From the NCBI RefSeq assembly GCF_921292975.1, contig NZ_CAKLCM010000003.1:496001-560000 (forward strand): a stretch of 64,000 nucleotides of DNA, in the 5' to 3' direction. Made by a program: the position numbers and the translations under genes. The first letter of the stretch is position 1. Each line of letters begins with the position of its first letter. Below the pieces are notes generated by a model. The model saw nothing but the letters and a program-made list of their open reading frames with translations, did no database searches and had not been told where the DNA came from. Below are positions 1-10,111 of this stretch, in pieces. Source of the DNA: Vibrio hippocampi (GTDB lineage: Bacteria; Pseudomonadota; Gammaproteobacteria; Enterobacterales; Vibrionaceae).

Positions 1-2
1 GT

Positions 3-971
3 AATCTTGGGGTTCTATTGGCGATATCGGCGCTGGAACAGCTGCAAGACGTTGAGTTTCCGTTTCATATTGATGTGGTTGCTTTTGCCGATGAAGAAGG
101 CACACGATTTGACACCACCTTGATTGGCTCAAGCGCCGTGGCGGGTATATTCGACCCGCGCTGGTTAGCGATTGAAGATGGCGAACAGATCTCTATGGCG
201 CAAGCGATGCAAACCTTTGGTCTTGATCCGCAACAGGCAGGCAAAGATCGCTTAGCCTGCGAAAAGGTATTGGCGTATCTTGAGGTTCATATTGAACAAG
301 GACCGGTATTGGAAGCCGCTGATCGCGCCGTCGGTGTGGTCACGGGCATTGCTGGGGCGAAGCGTTATCAATTGAGCGTTAAAGGTATGGCGGGACATGC
401 TGGCACGGTGCCGATTGGTATGCGCGCCGATGCCATGTGTGGCGCTGCGCAGATGACCTCGGCGATTGAGGCGTATGCCAAGCAACACAATTTGGTGGCG
501 ACGGTGGGTAAATGCGATGTGGTGTCGGGTTCTGTCAATGTGATCCCCGGCGAGGTCAATTTTACCCTCGATATTCGTAGCTTAGAGCAAGATAGCCTTG
601 AGAAAGCGTGCGACGACCTGCTTACTGAGTTAAGTGTGATTGCTGAGCAACGAGGACTGACGTTTGCCCATCAACTGTTTTATCAGGCGCAAGCCGTACC
701 GTGCAGCGAACGTTTGCAGCAAGCTTGGGGTGATGTGGTGGCAAAAGTCACCGATAAATCGGTCACTTTCTTGCCAAGCGGTGCGGGTCATGACGCTTTG
801 GCGATGGCGCATTTAACCGAAGTCGGTATGTTGTTTGTACGCTGCGAAAAAGGCATCAGCCATCACCCGTTAGAGTCGGTGATGCAAGAAGATGTGGCGG
901 TTGCTCTGGAATGTACCAAGCAGATGTTATTGGCTCAGTTAAGGGCTTATGGTGACCAAAGTGATCAATAG
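3..971 (+). CDS. Allantoate amidohydrolase / N-carbamoyl-L-amino acid hydrolase (M20 family), 5' truncated by window edge
   Basis: Zinc-dependent amidase that should release ammonia from allantoate or an N-carbamoyl amino acid. The frame is open from the first bases (NLGVLLAISALEQL), so the true start lies outside the window and the TTG at 18 is internal. Visible family motifs are ADEEGTRF (metal-ligand region), LEVHIEQGPVLE, GMAGHAGTVPIGMRADA in the dimerisation/lid domain, and the C-terminal SGAGHDALAMAH with a late HHPLE. About 320 residues of a roughly 410-residue family remain. The next gene starts 23 bp before this one ends, so they are probably co-transcribed. The substrate (allantoate, ureidoglycolate, carbamoyl amino acid) cannot be fixed from sequence. 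Confidence 0.85.
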   Translation, partial: NLGVLLAISALEQLQDVEFPFHIDVVAFADEEGTRFDTTLIGSSAVAGIFDPRWLAIEDGEQISMAQAMQTFGLDPQQAGKDRLACEKVLAYLEVHIEQGPVLEAADRAVGVVTGIAGAKRYQLSVKGMAGHAGTVPIGMRADAMCGAAQMTSAIEAYAKQHNLVATVGKCDVVSGSVNVIPGEVNFTLDIRSLEQDSLEKACDDLLTELSVIAEQRGLTFAHQLFYQAQAVPCSERLQQAWGDVVAKVTDKSVTFLPSGAGHDALAMAHLTEVGMLFVRCEKGISHHPLESVMQEDVAVALECTKQMLLAQLRAYGDQSDQ

Positions 972-1815
972 CAGTGACGATTTGGTGTTGGGGATCGCTG
1001 GCAACTCTCCCGGCTATTTGGCGCAAACAGGTGAGATTAAGGCATTTAGCGCCAATCAACGGCAACAGCATGGACCCAAAGCCCTGTTTCCTATTTATGT
1101 GAAAGGGCATGATAGCTTTCTGGGCACCGCGCCTTTTTGCCAAGTTCAACTACGTTTGCCTGCGTCGCGAGAGGCGGTAACGCAAATGGAACCTGAGTTG
1201 GCGGTACGATTTAAGGTAGAGTATGGTCAAGCGGGAGACGTTGCTGAGCTGCGCCCCTTTGCGCTGAGCTTGATTAACGACGCAACCCATAGAAACCGTG
1301 TCGTGACCAAGTTAGCACAAAAGAAAAATTGGGGACCACAGTCTAAAGGCGCACTTGAACAGCAAATAGCGATTGATTCGCTGCAAATTGAGGGCATGGA
1401 ACACTATCGGATTTGCGGTTTTCTGGGGCGCGAAGGGCAGTGGCATCAATGCAGTGAGGATGTCTCGGTGTCACAATATACCGTGTTTTCTCAGGCACTG
1501 TGCGACTGGTTGGTTCAGCGTATTGCGCAGCAGCGCGATGAATCGGTACTGGATGATATCGGTCAACTCTTGGTGCAAGCCGGTTGCCCTCGTTCTATTA
1601 CGGTCGCCATTGGTGCGCCCAGTTACACCGAAGCGTGCCGTGACCATCAACTGCAACACGGTGATGAGATGGTCGTCTGTCTTTATGATCAGCGCCGTTA
1701 CCAATTTGATGAAATACAGACGCAGATAACAGAACCCGAGCTAGATAGTGTCGATTGCCAGCATAAGTTAGTGTTGCGACAGCGCGTGATCAGCGATCAA
1801 GAATCAGTGAAGTAA
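949..1815 (+). CDS. DUF5718-like protein (possible FAH-related fold)
   Basis: A 288-residue soluble protein without signal peptide or membrane segment. The N-terminal LVLGIAGNSPGYLAQTGE and the following KALFPIYVKG resemble DUF5718 proteins, which I recall as distantly related to fumarylacetoacetate hydrolases; this rests on remembered family resemblance, not on a search. No catalytic role can be assigned. The ATG at 949 has an AAGGG a few bases upstream and overlaps the amidohydrolase gene by 23 bp, suggesting translational coupling and a possible link to ureide breakdown. Confidence 0.55.
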   Translation: MVTKVINSSDDLVLGIAGNSPGYLAQTGEIKAFSANQRQQHGPKALFPIYVKGHDSFLGTAPFCQVQLRLPASREAVTQMEPELAVRFKVEYGQAGDVAELRPFALSLINDATHRNRVVTKLAQKKNWGPQSKGALEQQIAIDSLQIEGMEHYRICGFLGREGQWHQCSEDVSVSQYTVFSQALCDWLVQRIAQQRDESVLDDIGQLLVQAGCPRSITVAIGAPSYTEACRDHQLQHGDEMVVCLYDQRRYQFDEIQTQITEPELDSVDCQHKLVLRQRVISDQESVK

Positions 1816-1851
1816 CTTATTTATCAGTGCGTTAAGAAGTATGAGGATATA

Positions 1852-2478
1852 ATGCAAAAACAAAAAGACCTCGCCGCGGCGTTTTTCCGCATCGGCATAT
1901 TTGGGTTTGGTGGGGGACCGACCATGATCCCGCTTGTTCATAAGGAAGTGGTCGATAATTATAAGTGGATGTCGGATGATGAATTCTCCAACGTTCTCGC
2001 CATTGGTAATACGCTGCCGGGTCCTATCGCGACGAAGATGGCAGGCTATATTGGCTATAAAGTAGGCGGCACCATCGGCTGCATTAATGCCGTGATTGCG
2101 ACCATTATTCCTATTATCATCGTGATGATTGCGGGCTTAGGTTTGCTTAACGAATATCGTGATAAGCCTTGGGTTGCGGGGATGGCGCAAGGGGTGATTC
2201 CTGTAGTGACTTGGATGATGGTCAAGCTGAGCTATGACTTTTTGTTAAAAGGTCATAAAGCGCTTGGCATGGTCGCGATGGCTTTTGGCGTCGTGGCGTC
2301 GATAGCGCTGATCGCTTGGCTTAATGTTCATCCCGGATTGGTGGTGGGCGCGGTCATCGTTGCCGTTCTATGCAAGCCAAGCCAGTCTAAGCCCAAGCCA
2401 GAATCTGAGCCCAAACAAGAAGCTAAGCTTGAGCCAGAAACAACTCAAAAGTTAAACACAGAAGACAATAAGGGATAA
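1852..2478 (+). CDS. chrA: Chromate transporter, ChrA short-chain subunit 1
   Basis: Membrane protein of the CHR (chromate ion transporter) family in its short, single-domain form of 208 residues. The N-terminal GIFGFGGGPTMIPLVHKEVV and the LAIGNTLPGPIATKMAGYIGY block are the family signature. Several hydrophobic segments follow, and the last 30 residues are a hydrophilic tail rich in K, P and E. It lies 2 bp before a second CHR gene. Short CHR proteins usually work as such pairs, corresponding to the two halves of long ChrA. Substrate (chromate versus another oxyanion) is inferred from the family only. Confidence 0.88.
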   Translation: MQKQKDLAAAFFRIGIFGFGGGPTMIPLVHKEVVDNYKWMSDDEFSNVLAIGNTLPGPIATKMAGYIGYKVGGTIGCINAVIATIIPIIIVMIAGLGLLNEYRDKPWVAGMAQGVIPVVTWMMVKLSYDFLLKGHKALGMVAMAFGVVASIALIAWLNVHPGLVVGAVIVAVLCKPSQSKPKPESEPKQEAKLEPETTQKLNTEDNKG

Positions 2479-2480
2479 CT

Positions 2481-3008
2481 ATGCAGATCTATCTTGATAT
2501 CTTTCTTGCCTTCTTTATTCCCAACATCGTCGGTTACGGTGGCGGTCCTGCGATCATTCCACTGATTGAGGCGCAAGTGGTGGGGCATTATGCGTGGATG
2601 GACGCGGCACAATTTGCTGAAGTATTAGCGCTGGGTAACGCACTACCTTCACCTATCGCAACTAAAATGGCGGGCTATATTGGCTATGAAATGGGCGGGA
2701 CTTTAGGGGCATGCATCGCCATTTTTGCCACGGTGGCACCGACCATTATCATCATGCTGGTCGCGATGGGTGTGCTGTACAAATACCGCAACTCGCCAAA
2801 AGTCAAAGCGTTAAGTGCTTGGGTTCTGCCGATTATTTTTACCCTAATGGCACTGCTGAGCTACAAACTGGTGTTGTCAGGCACACAAGCAGGTTGGGGA
2901 CATTTTGTGCTGCTGTTTGTTGTCGCTGGCATCTGTTTGGAAAAGCTAAAGGTTCATCCAACCTATGTGATATGCGCCAGTTTAGCCTATGGGGCGATTC
3001 TGCTTTAG
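2481..3008 (+). CDS. chrA: Chromate transporter, ChrA short-chain subunit 2
   Basis: Second short CHR-family membrane protein, 175 residues, with the paralogous signatures NIVGYGGGPAIIPLIEAQVV and LALGNALPSPIATKMAGYIGY. It starts 2 bp after the stop of subunit 1, so the two are almost certainly one transcript and one heteromeric transporter. A terminator-like inverted repeat follows at 3034-3080. Confidence 0.88.
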   Translation: MQIYLDIFLAFFIPNIVGYGGGPAIIPLIEAQVVGHYAWMDAAQFAEVLALGNALPSPIATKMAGYIGYEMGGTLGACIAIFATVAPTIIIMLVAMGVLYKYRNSPKVKALSAWVLPIIFTLMALLSYKLVLSGTQAGWGHFVLLFVVAGICLEKLKVHPTYVICASLAYGAILL

Positions 3009-3033
3009 TGGTTGCAAAACAACGTGAATGAAC

Positions 3034-3080
3034 AGCCCATTGCGCTTATGTGTAATGGGCTTGTATGTAATGGGCTTTTT
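3034..3080 (+). terminator. Terminator-like hairpin after chrA pair with duplicated 3' arm
   Basis: AGCCCATT (3034-3041) can pair with AATGGGCT at 3054-3061 or with a second copy at 3069-3076. The second copy is followed by a run of T. The duplicated arm (TGTAATGGGCTT / TGTAATGGGCTT) gives two mutually exclusive hairpins. Confidence 0.6.
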
Positions 3081-3151
3081 GATGGAAAGGGCGCAAGGAA
3101 GTAGTATAAATATGTGCCATTTTTCATACCGCAGCGTGACCAAAGGTAGGC

Positions 3152-3781
3152 TTATATACGCACTTCCGACTGCCAATATTGATACAAACCTGCAATATCA
3201 CTGGAGCAAAGATGTTTCATCGCGTGCTTGAGAGTGGATTCTGACCAGTGCCACCATTCCATCTCTAGCAGCATGGCGATTTCCGTTTCGGTAAATCGAT
3301 ATTTAATGTGTTTCGCCGGATTAGAACCCACCACTTCATAAGGCGCGACATCCTTAGTGACCACGGCACGACTGGCAATAATGGCGCCATGTCCTACGTT
3401 GACGCCAGACATAATCATCGCTTCTGAGCCAATCCAGACATCGTTGCCGATCACGGTGTCACCTGCACGCAAAAAGCCATCTTGCGCTTCAGCAAAGTCC
3501 GCATGGTCTTGATAGAAAAATGGAAAGGTACTAATCCAATCGTTTCGGTGACCTTGGTTGCCTGCCATCATAAACACAGCACCAGAACCAATGGAGCAGT
3601 AACTGCCAATGATTAACTTATCGACATCATCCCTGTCCGGGTTGAGATAACGCGCACATTCATCAAAGCCGTGACCATGATAATAGCCGGAATAGTAGCT
3701 GTGTTTACCAACGATAATGTTGGGGTTGGTGACTTGTTCTAGGAGCGGTACTCCCGAAAAAGGCGATTCAAAATAATTCAT
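3152..3781 (-). CDS. catB: Type B chloramphenicol/xenobiotic O-acetyltransferase (CatB)
   Basis: Acetyl-CoA-dependent acetyltransferase of the left-handed beta-helix (hexapeptide repeat) class, 209 residues, the usual CatB length. Signatures include the N-terminal [19 protein letters not shown], the [20 protein letters not shown] segment holding the catalytic His, and hexapeptide rungs around [16 protein letters not shown]. An upstream-extended frame exists to 3907, but the family N-terminus begins at the ATG at 3781 (an adjacent in-frame ATG lies at 3784). It looks like the intrinsic CatB of vibrios rather than a recently acquired resistance cassette: I see no attC next to it. Actual chloramphenicol resistance is not shown by sequence. 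Confidence 0.88.
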   Translation of the reverse strand: MNYFESPFSGVPLLEQVTNPNIIVGKHSYYSGYYHGHGFDECARYLNPDRDDVDKLIIGSYCSIGSGAVFMMAGNQGHRNDWISTFPFFYQDHADFAEAQDGFLRAGDTVIGNDVWIGSEAMIMSGVNVGHGAIIASRAVVTKDVAPYEVVGSNPAKHIKYRFTETEIAMLLEMEWWHWSESTLKHAMKHLCSSDIAGLYQYWQSEVRI

Positions 3782-4077
3782 CATTTCAATTTTCTTGCAA
3801 ACAACATAACGCTTATAAACACTATGGTAAGCTCCTGAATATTTGGACGACTGACAAGTAATGTCGCAGCGGGTCTCAATGGTATCAAAGTGACGCCCAT
3901 TACTCACTGTTAACCGCTTAATCTGTCACTATCGTCTACATTTGTATATACCCCGATAACTTCAAAATATGGCATTTTGAGGTAATTTGAATCCATTGGG
4001 GACATAGAGCGACTCAGCTCGCTAATAAATCCGTTGGCTGAGTGCTGTCGTTACACATTGCGCATGAGGGAATAGGA

Positions 4078-4719
4078 ATGCGATATTTATTAGCCACTGT
4101 TTTGTCTATCGTCACCTTGGTGGGTTGTGAGTCCACCTACTATTCGGCGATGGAACAGGTGGGATACCATAAACGAGATATTATGGTGGATAGGGTTGAA
4201 GACGCCAAAGAGTCACAACAAGACGCTCAGCAAGAGTTTACCAGCGCCTTGGAGGCGTTATCGGCGGTGACCAATTTTAATGGCGGTGAGTTAGAAACCA
4301 TTTACAACAACATTAACGCCAAATATGAAGCCAGTGAAGACGCGGCGCAAGAGGTCGCGGATCGTATCGAGGCGATTGAAAGTGTCTCGGATGCCTTGTT
4401 TGATGAATGGCAACAAGAGCTAGAGCTCTATTCAAGTGGCAATCTACGTCGCTCCAGTGAACAGAAGCTTCGTGACACCAAGGCGTCGTACAACACCATG
4501 CTGACGACCATGAAAAAAGCCGAACAGAAGATGCAACCGGTGTTAGACACCTTGCGCGACAATACGCTTTATCTAAAACACAACCTCAATGCCAGCGCCA
4601 TCGGGTCGCTACAGGGCGAGTTTGCCAACCTAGAGCAAGACATTGAATATGCGATTCAGCAGATGAACGACGCCATTGCGGAGTCGGATAAATTTTTAAG
4701 TCAACTTAATCAGCAATAA
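4078..4719 (+). CDS. DUF2959 family lipoprotein
   Basis: A 213-residue predicted lipoprotein. A short hydrophobic signal ends in a lipobox-like LVGC at about residues 14-17, after which the protein is almost entirely charged alpha-helix with heptad-like spacing, probably coiled coil. This matches the DUF2959 family of envelope proteins of unknown function. The ATG at 4078 is chosen because it has GAGGGAATAGG just upstream and directly precedes the signal peptide; an earlier GTG at 4042 would put polar residues in front of it. A strong terminator follows at 4803-4839. Confidence 0.8.
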   Translation: MRYLLATVLSIVTLVGCESTYYSAMEQVGYHKRDIMVDRVEDAKESQQDAQQEFTSALEALSAVTNFNGGELETIYNNINAKYEASEDAAQEVADRIEAIESVSDALFDEWQQELELYSSGNLRRSSEQKLRDTKASYNTMLTTMKKAEQKMQPVLDTLRDNTLYLKHNLNASAIGSLQGEFANLEQDIEYAIQQMNDAIAESDKFLSQLNQQ

Positions 4720-4753
4720 CAGCAGCAGTAGCAGTAACAATAACAACAACCAC
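4717..4753 (+). repeat. CAG/CAA-type triplet tract after the DUF2959 stop codon
   Basis: Directly after the stop codon the sequence is a low-complexity series of CAG, TAG, CAA and TAA triplets, continuing the polyglutamine-type codons at the end of the gene. It looks like triplet expansion that ran across the stop codon. Confidence 0.6.
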
Positions 4754-4796
4754 ACAATTCACGACATAGGCTTACCTCAAAATCGCTCATTTTGTA

Positions 4797-4812
4797 TGTA
4801 ATAAAGCGGACA
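4797..4812 (+). promoter_or_regulatory. NifA upstream activator site of nifH (TGT-N10-ACA)
   Basis: TGT at 4797-4799 and ACA at 4810-4812 with exactly 10 bases between, the known NifA enhancer spacing. It lies about 90 bp upstream of the -24 element, a normal NifA distance. Its right half falls inside the left arm of the terminator at 4803-4839. Confidence 0.7.
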
Positions 4813-4839
4813 ATAAATCAACAATTGTCCGCTTTTTTT
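4803..4839 (+). terminator. Rho-independent terminator between DUF2959 gene and nifH
   Basis: A perfect 12-bp stem (AAAGCGGACAAT, 4803-4814, with ATTGTCCGCTTT, 4824-4835) with a 9-base loop, followed by T residues. It should shield nifH from read-through. Confidence 0.9.
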
Positions 4840-4885
4840 GTGTTGGTGGAATGATAAGTTATTGAATTTAAATGCTTTGTCGGCT

Positions 4886-4901
4886 TGGTATGGTTCTCGC
4901 A
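4886..4901 (+). promoter_or_regulatory. Sigma-54 promoter of nifHDKTY
   Basis: GG at 4887-4888 and GC at 4899-4900 separated by exactly 10 bases (TTGGTATGGTTCTCGCAA), the -24/-12 pattern. The expected transcription start is near 4912, about 30 bp before the nifH ATG. Confidence 0.8.
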
Positions 4902-4937
4902 ATGTAAGCCATGAGTCTAAACATTTAAAGGAGATAG

Positions 4938-5822
<885 letters not shown>

Positions 5823-5871
5823 TTGCCCCGAGTAGGGAAACACAGGCAACAACGACAATCTGGAGGCAAGG

Positions 5872-7344
5872 ATGTCGATGAATAAACAAGATACGCAAGC
5901 CATTATCGATGAGATCTTGGAAGTCTATCCCGAGGTGGCAAGGGAAGATCGTAAAAAGCACTTAGCTGTAAACGATCCTGCTGCCGAGAGCTCGAAATGT
6001 ATTACCTCAAACCGTAAGTCACTACCCGGTGTTATGACGGTTCGTGGTTGTGCTTACGCAGGCTCGAAAGGGGTAGTGTGGGGACCGGTGAAAGATATGA
6101 TTCATATCTCGCATGGTCCGGTTGGGTGCGGTCAATACTCCCGTGCGGGTCGTCGAAATTACTACACAGGTACCACAGGTGTAGATAGCTTCGGCACCAT
6201 GAACTTCACTACAGATTTCCAAGAGCGCGACATCGTCTTTGGTGGTGATAACAAGCTGACCGCAGCACTGCAAGAAATTGATGCGCTGTTCCCGTTAGCC
6301 AAAGGTTACTCAGTGCAATCTGAGTGTCCCGTGGGCTTGATTGGTGATGACATTGAAGCGGTCGCGAAAACGCAAAGCGAGGCACTGGGCAAAACAATTG
6401 TGCCTGTGCGTTGTGAGGGTTTCCGTGGTGTGTCTCAATCTCTGGGTCACCATATCGCTAACGATACCATTCGTGACCATGTACTGGATAAAGCGGATGA
6501 GATTGAGTTTGAAACCACAGACTATGACGTCGCTATTATTGGTGACTACAACATCGGTGGTGATGCTTGGTCTTCGCGCATTATCCTAGAAGATATGGGT
6601 CTGCGAGTTGTGGCGCAATGGTCTGGTGACGGTACGTTATCGGAAATGGAAAACACGCCAAAAGTGAAGCTGAATCTGGTTCACTGCTACCGTTCAATGA
6701 ACTATATCGTTCGTTATATGGAAGAGAAACACGGCGTGCCTTGGGTAGAGTACAACCTGTTTGGACCAACTAAGATCGAAGAGTCGATGCGCAAGATTGC
6801 GGCTATGTTCGACGAAAAGATCCAAGCACAAACCGAGCAAGTGATTGAGCGCTATCGTCAAGAATGGCAAGCGGTGATCGATAAGTATCGTCCTCGCCTT
6901 GAGGGTAAAACCGTGATGCTGTATGTCGGTGGCTTACGTCCAAGACACATTATCGGTGCTTATGAAGATTTGGGCATGGAGATTGTCGGTGCGGGTTATG
7001 AATTTGCTCACAACGATGACTATGTCAAAACCATTCCAGACATGCAAGAAGCCACATTGCTGGTGGATGATGCAAGCAGCTATGAATTAGAAGAGATGGT
7101 GAAAAAGCTGAATCCTGATCTGATTGGTTCTGGTGTCAAAGAGAAGTATGTATTCCAAAAAATGGGCTTCCCATTCCGTCAGATGCACAGCTGGGACTAC
7201 TCCGGTCCTTATCACGGTGTTGATGGTTTTGCGATCTTTGCCCGAGATATGGATCTCACCCTAAACAACCCTTGCTGGGACAAGCTAGAGCCGCCTTGGA
7301 TGAAAACGGAAGATGACACCCAAGAGTTAGCGAAAAGCGCGTAA
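5872..7344 (+). CDS. nifD: Nitrogenase MoFe protein alpha chain NifD
   Basis: Alpha subunit of the MoFe protein, carrying FeMo-cofactor and sharing the P-cluster with NifK. Of 490 residues, [19 protein letters not shown] and [12 protein letters not shown] hold the P-cluster cysteines. [13 protein letters not shown] holds the cofactor Cys and [15 protein letters not shown] the cofactor His. These are typical of Mo nitrogenase; the VnfD/AnfD alternative is not supported because no delta-subunit gene follows. The ATG at 5872 has GGAGG five bases upstream. Confidence 0.98.
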   Translation: MSMNKQDTQAIIDEILEVYPEVAREDRKKHLAVNDPAAESSKCITSNRKSLPGVMTVRGCAYAGSKGVVWGPVKDMIHISHGPVGCGQYSRAGRRNYYTGTTGVDSFGTMNFTTDFQERDIVFGGDNKLTAALQEIDALFPLAKGYSVQSECPVGLIGDDIEAVAKTQSEALGKTIVPVRCEGFRGVSQSLGHHIANDTIRDHVLDKADEIEFETTDYDVAIIGDYNIGGDAWSSRIILEDMGLRVVAQWSGDGTLSEMENTPKVKLNLVHCYRSMNYIVRYMEEKHGVPWVEYNLFGPTKIEESMRKIAAMFDEKIQAQTEQVIERYRQEWQAVIDKYRPRLEGKTVMLYVGGLRPRHIIGAYEDLGMEIVGAGYEFAHNDDYVKTIPDMQEATLLVDDASSYELEEMVKKLNPDLIGSGVKEKYVFQKMGFPFRQMHSWDYSGPYHGVDGFAIFARDMDLTLNNPCWDKLEPPWMKTEDDTQELAKSA

Positions 7345-7426
7345 TCTGCACCGTTAAGGTACAGATGAGTGAAGCAAAATTAACCGAACCACAGTTCACG
7401 GATGAGTGGCGTGGTAGGAGATGAGT

Positions 7427-8998
7427 ATGCCTCAGAATGTAGATGCAATAAAACCCGGCTTTCCGCTGTTTAGCGAGCCGGAATATCAGGAGATGTTAGC
7501 CAATAAGCAGGCTAATTTCGAACAATCGGTCGACACAGCCAAAGTCCGCGAAGTCTTTGACTGGACCACAACCCAAGAATACGCTGACCTTAACTTTGAG
7601 CGTAAGCACATCACGATTGACCCCGCTAAAGCGTGTCAGCCTCTTGGTAGTGTGCTTTGTGCCCTTGGTTTTGAGAATACCTTGCCTTATGTGCATGGTT
7701 CACAAGGCTGTGTGGCGTATTTTAGAACCTATTTTAACCGTCACTTTAAAGAGCCCGTGGCTTGTGTCTCGGACTCGATGACCGAAGACGCGGCGGTATT
7801 TGGTGGTCAGGATAATATCTTCTACGGACTGCAAAATGCTTACGCCTTGTATAAGCCAGAAGTGATTGCCGTTTCGACCACTTGTATGGCGGAGGTCATT
7901 GGTGATGACTTAAATGCCTTTATTGGTAACGCCAAAGAGAAAGAGTTTATCCCTAAAGATGTGCCGACGCCTTTTGCGCACACGCCAAGCTTTGTGGGTA
8001 GCCACTTAACCGGTTGGGACGCGATGCTTGAAGGTATGTTGAGCTACTTTACTAAAGCTGAGAAAGGTAACTACCAAGTCGCGAGTGAAAATAAGGTCAA
8101 CATCGTACCGGGTTTTGAAACCTATCTGGGTAACTACCGTGTTATCAAGCGTATGCTTGAGCAGATGGGCGTTGATTACACCATGCTGAGTGATCCATCT
8201 GAGGTGTTAGATACGCCTGCCGATGGTGAATATCGCATGTACGCTGGTGGTACTCCTGTTTCTGATGTGAAATCGGCACCGAATGCCAAAGCGACGCTGT
8301 TCCTGCAAGGGGAACATGCGGTGAAAAGCCGTAAGTTTGTTAAGACGGTTTGGGAGCAAGACGCACCAGAGATCAATCTGCCAATGGGTCTTGATTGGAC
8401 TGATGAGTTCTTAATGAAAGTCTCGGAAATCACCGGACAAGCCATCCCAGAAGAGTTAGCGAAAGAGCGTGGTCGCTTGGTCGACATGATGCAAGATTCT
8501 CATACTTGGCTGCATGGCGTAACCCTCTCACTTTATGGTGATCCAGATTACTTGATGGGGATGGTGAAGTTCTTAACTGAGCTAGGTTGTGAAATCAAGC
8601 ATGTGCTTTGTCATAACGCGACCAAACGCTGGCGTAAAAAGATGGAGGCATTGTGTGCTCAGTCTCCATATTCCGCAGAGGCGAAGGTATTTGTCGGTAA
8701 AGACTTATGGCATTTCCGTTCATTAATGTTTACCGAGAAACCGGATCTAATGATTGGTAACTCTTACGGTAAGTTTATTGAGCGCGACACCCTTGCCAAA
8801 GGTGCAGAGTTTGAGGTGCCACTTGTGCGCATTGGTTTCCCAATCTTCGACCGTCACCATCTACATCGCAACACCACCTTGGGTTATGAAGGCGGTATGC
8901 AGATGTTGACCACATTAGTGAACGAAGTCTTAAGCAAACTAGACCGCGACACTAATCAACTTGGTGTTACCGATTACGGCTTTGATTTAGTCCGTTAA
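7427..8998 (+). CDS. nifK: Nitrogenase MoFe protein beta chain NifK
   Basis: Beta subunit of the MoFe protein. P-cluster cysteines are visible in AKACQPLGSVLCALGF, YVHGSQGCVAYFRTYF and VSTTCMAEVIGDD; the C-terminus ends DYGFDLVR, as in the family. About 523 residues, normal length. Two in-frame ATGs lie 6 bp apart; I chose 7427 because TAGGAG then sits 6 bases upstream, whereas it would abut the ATG at 7421. It follows nifD after about 80 bp and is separated from nifT by a strong hairpin. Confidence 0.97.
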   Translation: MPQNVDAIKPGFPLFSEPEYQEMLANKQANFEQSVDTAKVREVFDWTTTQEYADLNFERKHITIDPAKACQPLGSVLCALGFENTLPYVHGSQGCVAYFRTYFNRHFKEPVACVSDSMTEDAAVFGGQDNIFYGLQNAYALYKPEVIAVSTTCMAEVIGDDLNAFIGNAKEKEFIPKDVPTPFAHTPSFVGSHLTGWDAMLEGMLSYFTKAEKGNYQVASENKVNIVPGFETYLGNYRVIKRMLEQMGVDYTMLSDPSEVLDTPADGEYRMYAGGTPVSDVKSAPNAKATLFLQGEHAVKSRKFVKTVWEQDAPEINLPMGLDWTDEFLMKVSEITGQAIPEELAKERGRLVDMMQDSHTWLHGVTLSLYGDPDYLMGMVKFLTELGCEIKHVLCHNATKRWRKKMEALCAQSPYSAEAKVFVGKDLWHFRSLMFTEKPDLMIGNSYGKFIERDTLAKGAEFEVPLVRIGFPIFDRHHLHRNTTLGYEGGMQMLTTLVNEVLSKLDRDTNQLGVTDYGFDLVR

Positions 8999-9006
8999 CC
9001 CAAGTC

Positions 9007-9069
9007 CAATCATGGCGCTACTGGATAGCGCCATGATTGATTGCGATATGACTGATCACCACCGATCAG
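9007..9069 (+). promoter_or_regulatory. Two tandem hairpins between nifK and nifT
   Basis: A 14-bp perfect stem (CAATCATGGCGCTA with TAGCGCCATGATTG, 9007-9039) is followed by a 6-bp stem (CTGATC/GATCAG, 9052-9069). Neither has a T tract, so they look like mRNA-stabilising or processing structures rather than full terminators. They may set nifHDK expression above that of nifTY. Confidence 0.65.
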
Positions 9070-9103
9070 CGCCCCAAGGATGGACAGAAAGTAAGGAATC
9101 GAA

Positions 9104-9325
9104 ATGGCAAATGTAATGATCCAATATACTGAACAAGGTCAATTGTCTCTGTATCTTGCAAAAAAAGATCTCGAAGAACACATCACATCAATTGAATTTG
9201 ATAGCGACAGCAAATGGGGAGGAGAGCTTGAGCTAGCCAATGGCGCGGTTTATTTTATCGAACCTTTCGGCAATAAGCCCAAGTTACCCATCTCTGTGCG
9301 GGCTCGCCGACTCAAAGCGGCGTAA
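9104..9325 (+). CDS. nifT: NifT/FixU protein
   Basis: Small 73-residue protein of the NifT (FixU) family, with MANVMIQ at the start, LYLAKKDLEE, WGGELELANG and an ending in LPISVRARRL. NifT usually follows nifHDK, as here; its biochemical role is unknown and it is dispensable in several diazotrophs. The stop is 10 bp before nifY. Confidence 0.92.
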   Translation: MANVMIQYTEQGQLSLYLAKKDLEEHITSIEFDSDSKWGGELELANGAVYFIEPFGNKPKLPISVRARRLKAA

Positions 9326-9335
9326 GGAGGCACAG

Positions 9336-10022
9336 ATGACAGAGGATACGCTTGAGCACAATAATCCGACAACGTCACAGGTTGATATTGCGCCAAATGT
9401 TGCACAACGATTAGCAAAAGCGGTCAGCGCATTGCCGGAGACTCAGCCCCGTGAAGTGGTGGATCTGTTGATCACCAACCTCGGGCTGCCTTTGACGGAG
9501 CAAAAGCTGGCGGCACTGAGTCCAAAGCGATGGCGCGGTATGTTAGCGAAACTGCCGCAAAGCTACACTCGCCAGCAGGCTGATAATGCCTATGCGACCT
9601 TTAGCTCGGTGCTGGTGGAAGACGAGACTTCCGACCTGACGCTGCAACCGCCACTCGATACCCTAAAATTGCGCGTCGCGGTGACGTCCAATGCCTCTCA
9701 ATGGCTGGATGGACATTTCGGTTCTTGTCTCAGAATCTTGGTTTATGAGGTCAATCATAAAGAGCATCGCTTGGTGGACGTTCGCACCGTGGACAGCGAA
9801 GCAAAAGGCGAGTTAAGAACGGTTTACCTAGTGTCTTTGCTCGAAGGCTGTGACATTCTCTTTACCCTTTCTATCGGTGGTCCCGCCGCTGCCAAAGTCA
9901 CACGCGCCAATATTCATCCGGTTAAAGTACCAACACCGCAACTGGCACAAGAACAACTCACCCGCCTACAACAAACGCTGAGTAGCGGTGCCCCCAAATG
10001 GATGGTGAACCGACTCAAATAA
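9336..10022 (+). CDS. nifY: NifY, nitrogenase FeMo-cofactor-associated protein
   Basis: NifX/NifY-superfamily protein (dinitrogenase iron-molybdenum cofactor domain) that binds FeMo-co or apo-MoFe protein during maturation. The N-terminal half (residues 1-100) is a helical region with the NifY-type LSPKRWRGMLAKLP. The C-terminal domain begins at LKLRVAVTSN and includes LDGHFGSCLRILVYEV. 228 residues, close to Klebsiella NifY. The start at 9336 has TAAGGAGG five bases upstream; a longer frame from 9240 overlaps nifT and lacks support. Last gene of the nifHDKTY unit. Confidence 0.9.
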   Translation: MTEDTLEHNNPTTSQVDIAPNVAQRLAKAVSALPETQPREVVDLLITNLGLPLTEQKLAALSPKRWRGMLAKLPQSYTRQQADNAYATFSSVLVEDETSDLTLQPPLDTLKLRVAVTSNASQWLDGHFGSCLRILVYEVNHKEHRLVDVRTVDSEAKGELRTVYLVSLLEGCDILFTLSIGGPAAAKVTRANIHPVKVPTPQLAQEQLTRLQQTLSSGAPKWMVNRLK

Positions 10023-10045
10023 TCATTAAGCCCCAGCAGTTAGAA

Positions 10046-10111
10046 AGCCCAAATTACCTCAAGTGGCAGTAAACCCAGCACCTTGAGGTAACTTGGGTTT
10101 TGTTGTTTTTG
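10046..10111 (+). terminator. Rho-independent terminator of nifHDKTY
   Basis: AGCCCAAATTACCTCAAG pairs with CTTGAGGTAACTTGGGTTTT (one mismatch region), followed by T-rich sequence. The long loop could allow alternative folding. Confidence 0.85.

Noticed and set aside
3782..3907. Longer N-terminus for CatB
   Set aside because: The upstream 42 codons have no CatB similarity, and family proteins begin at the chosen ATG.
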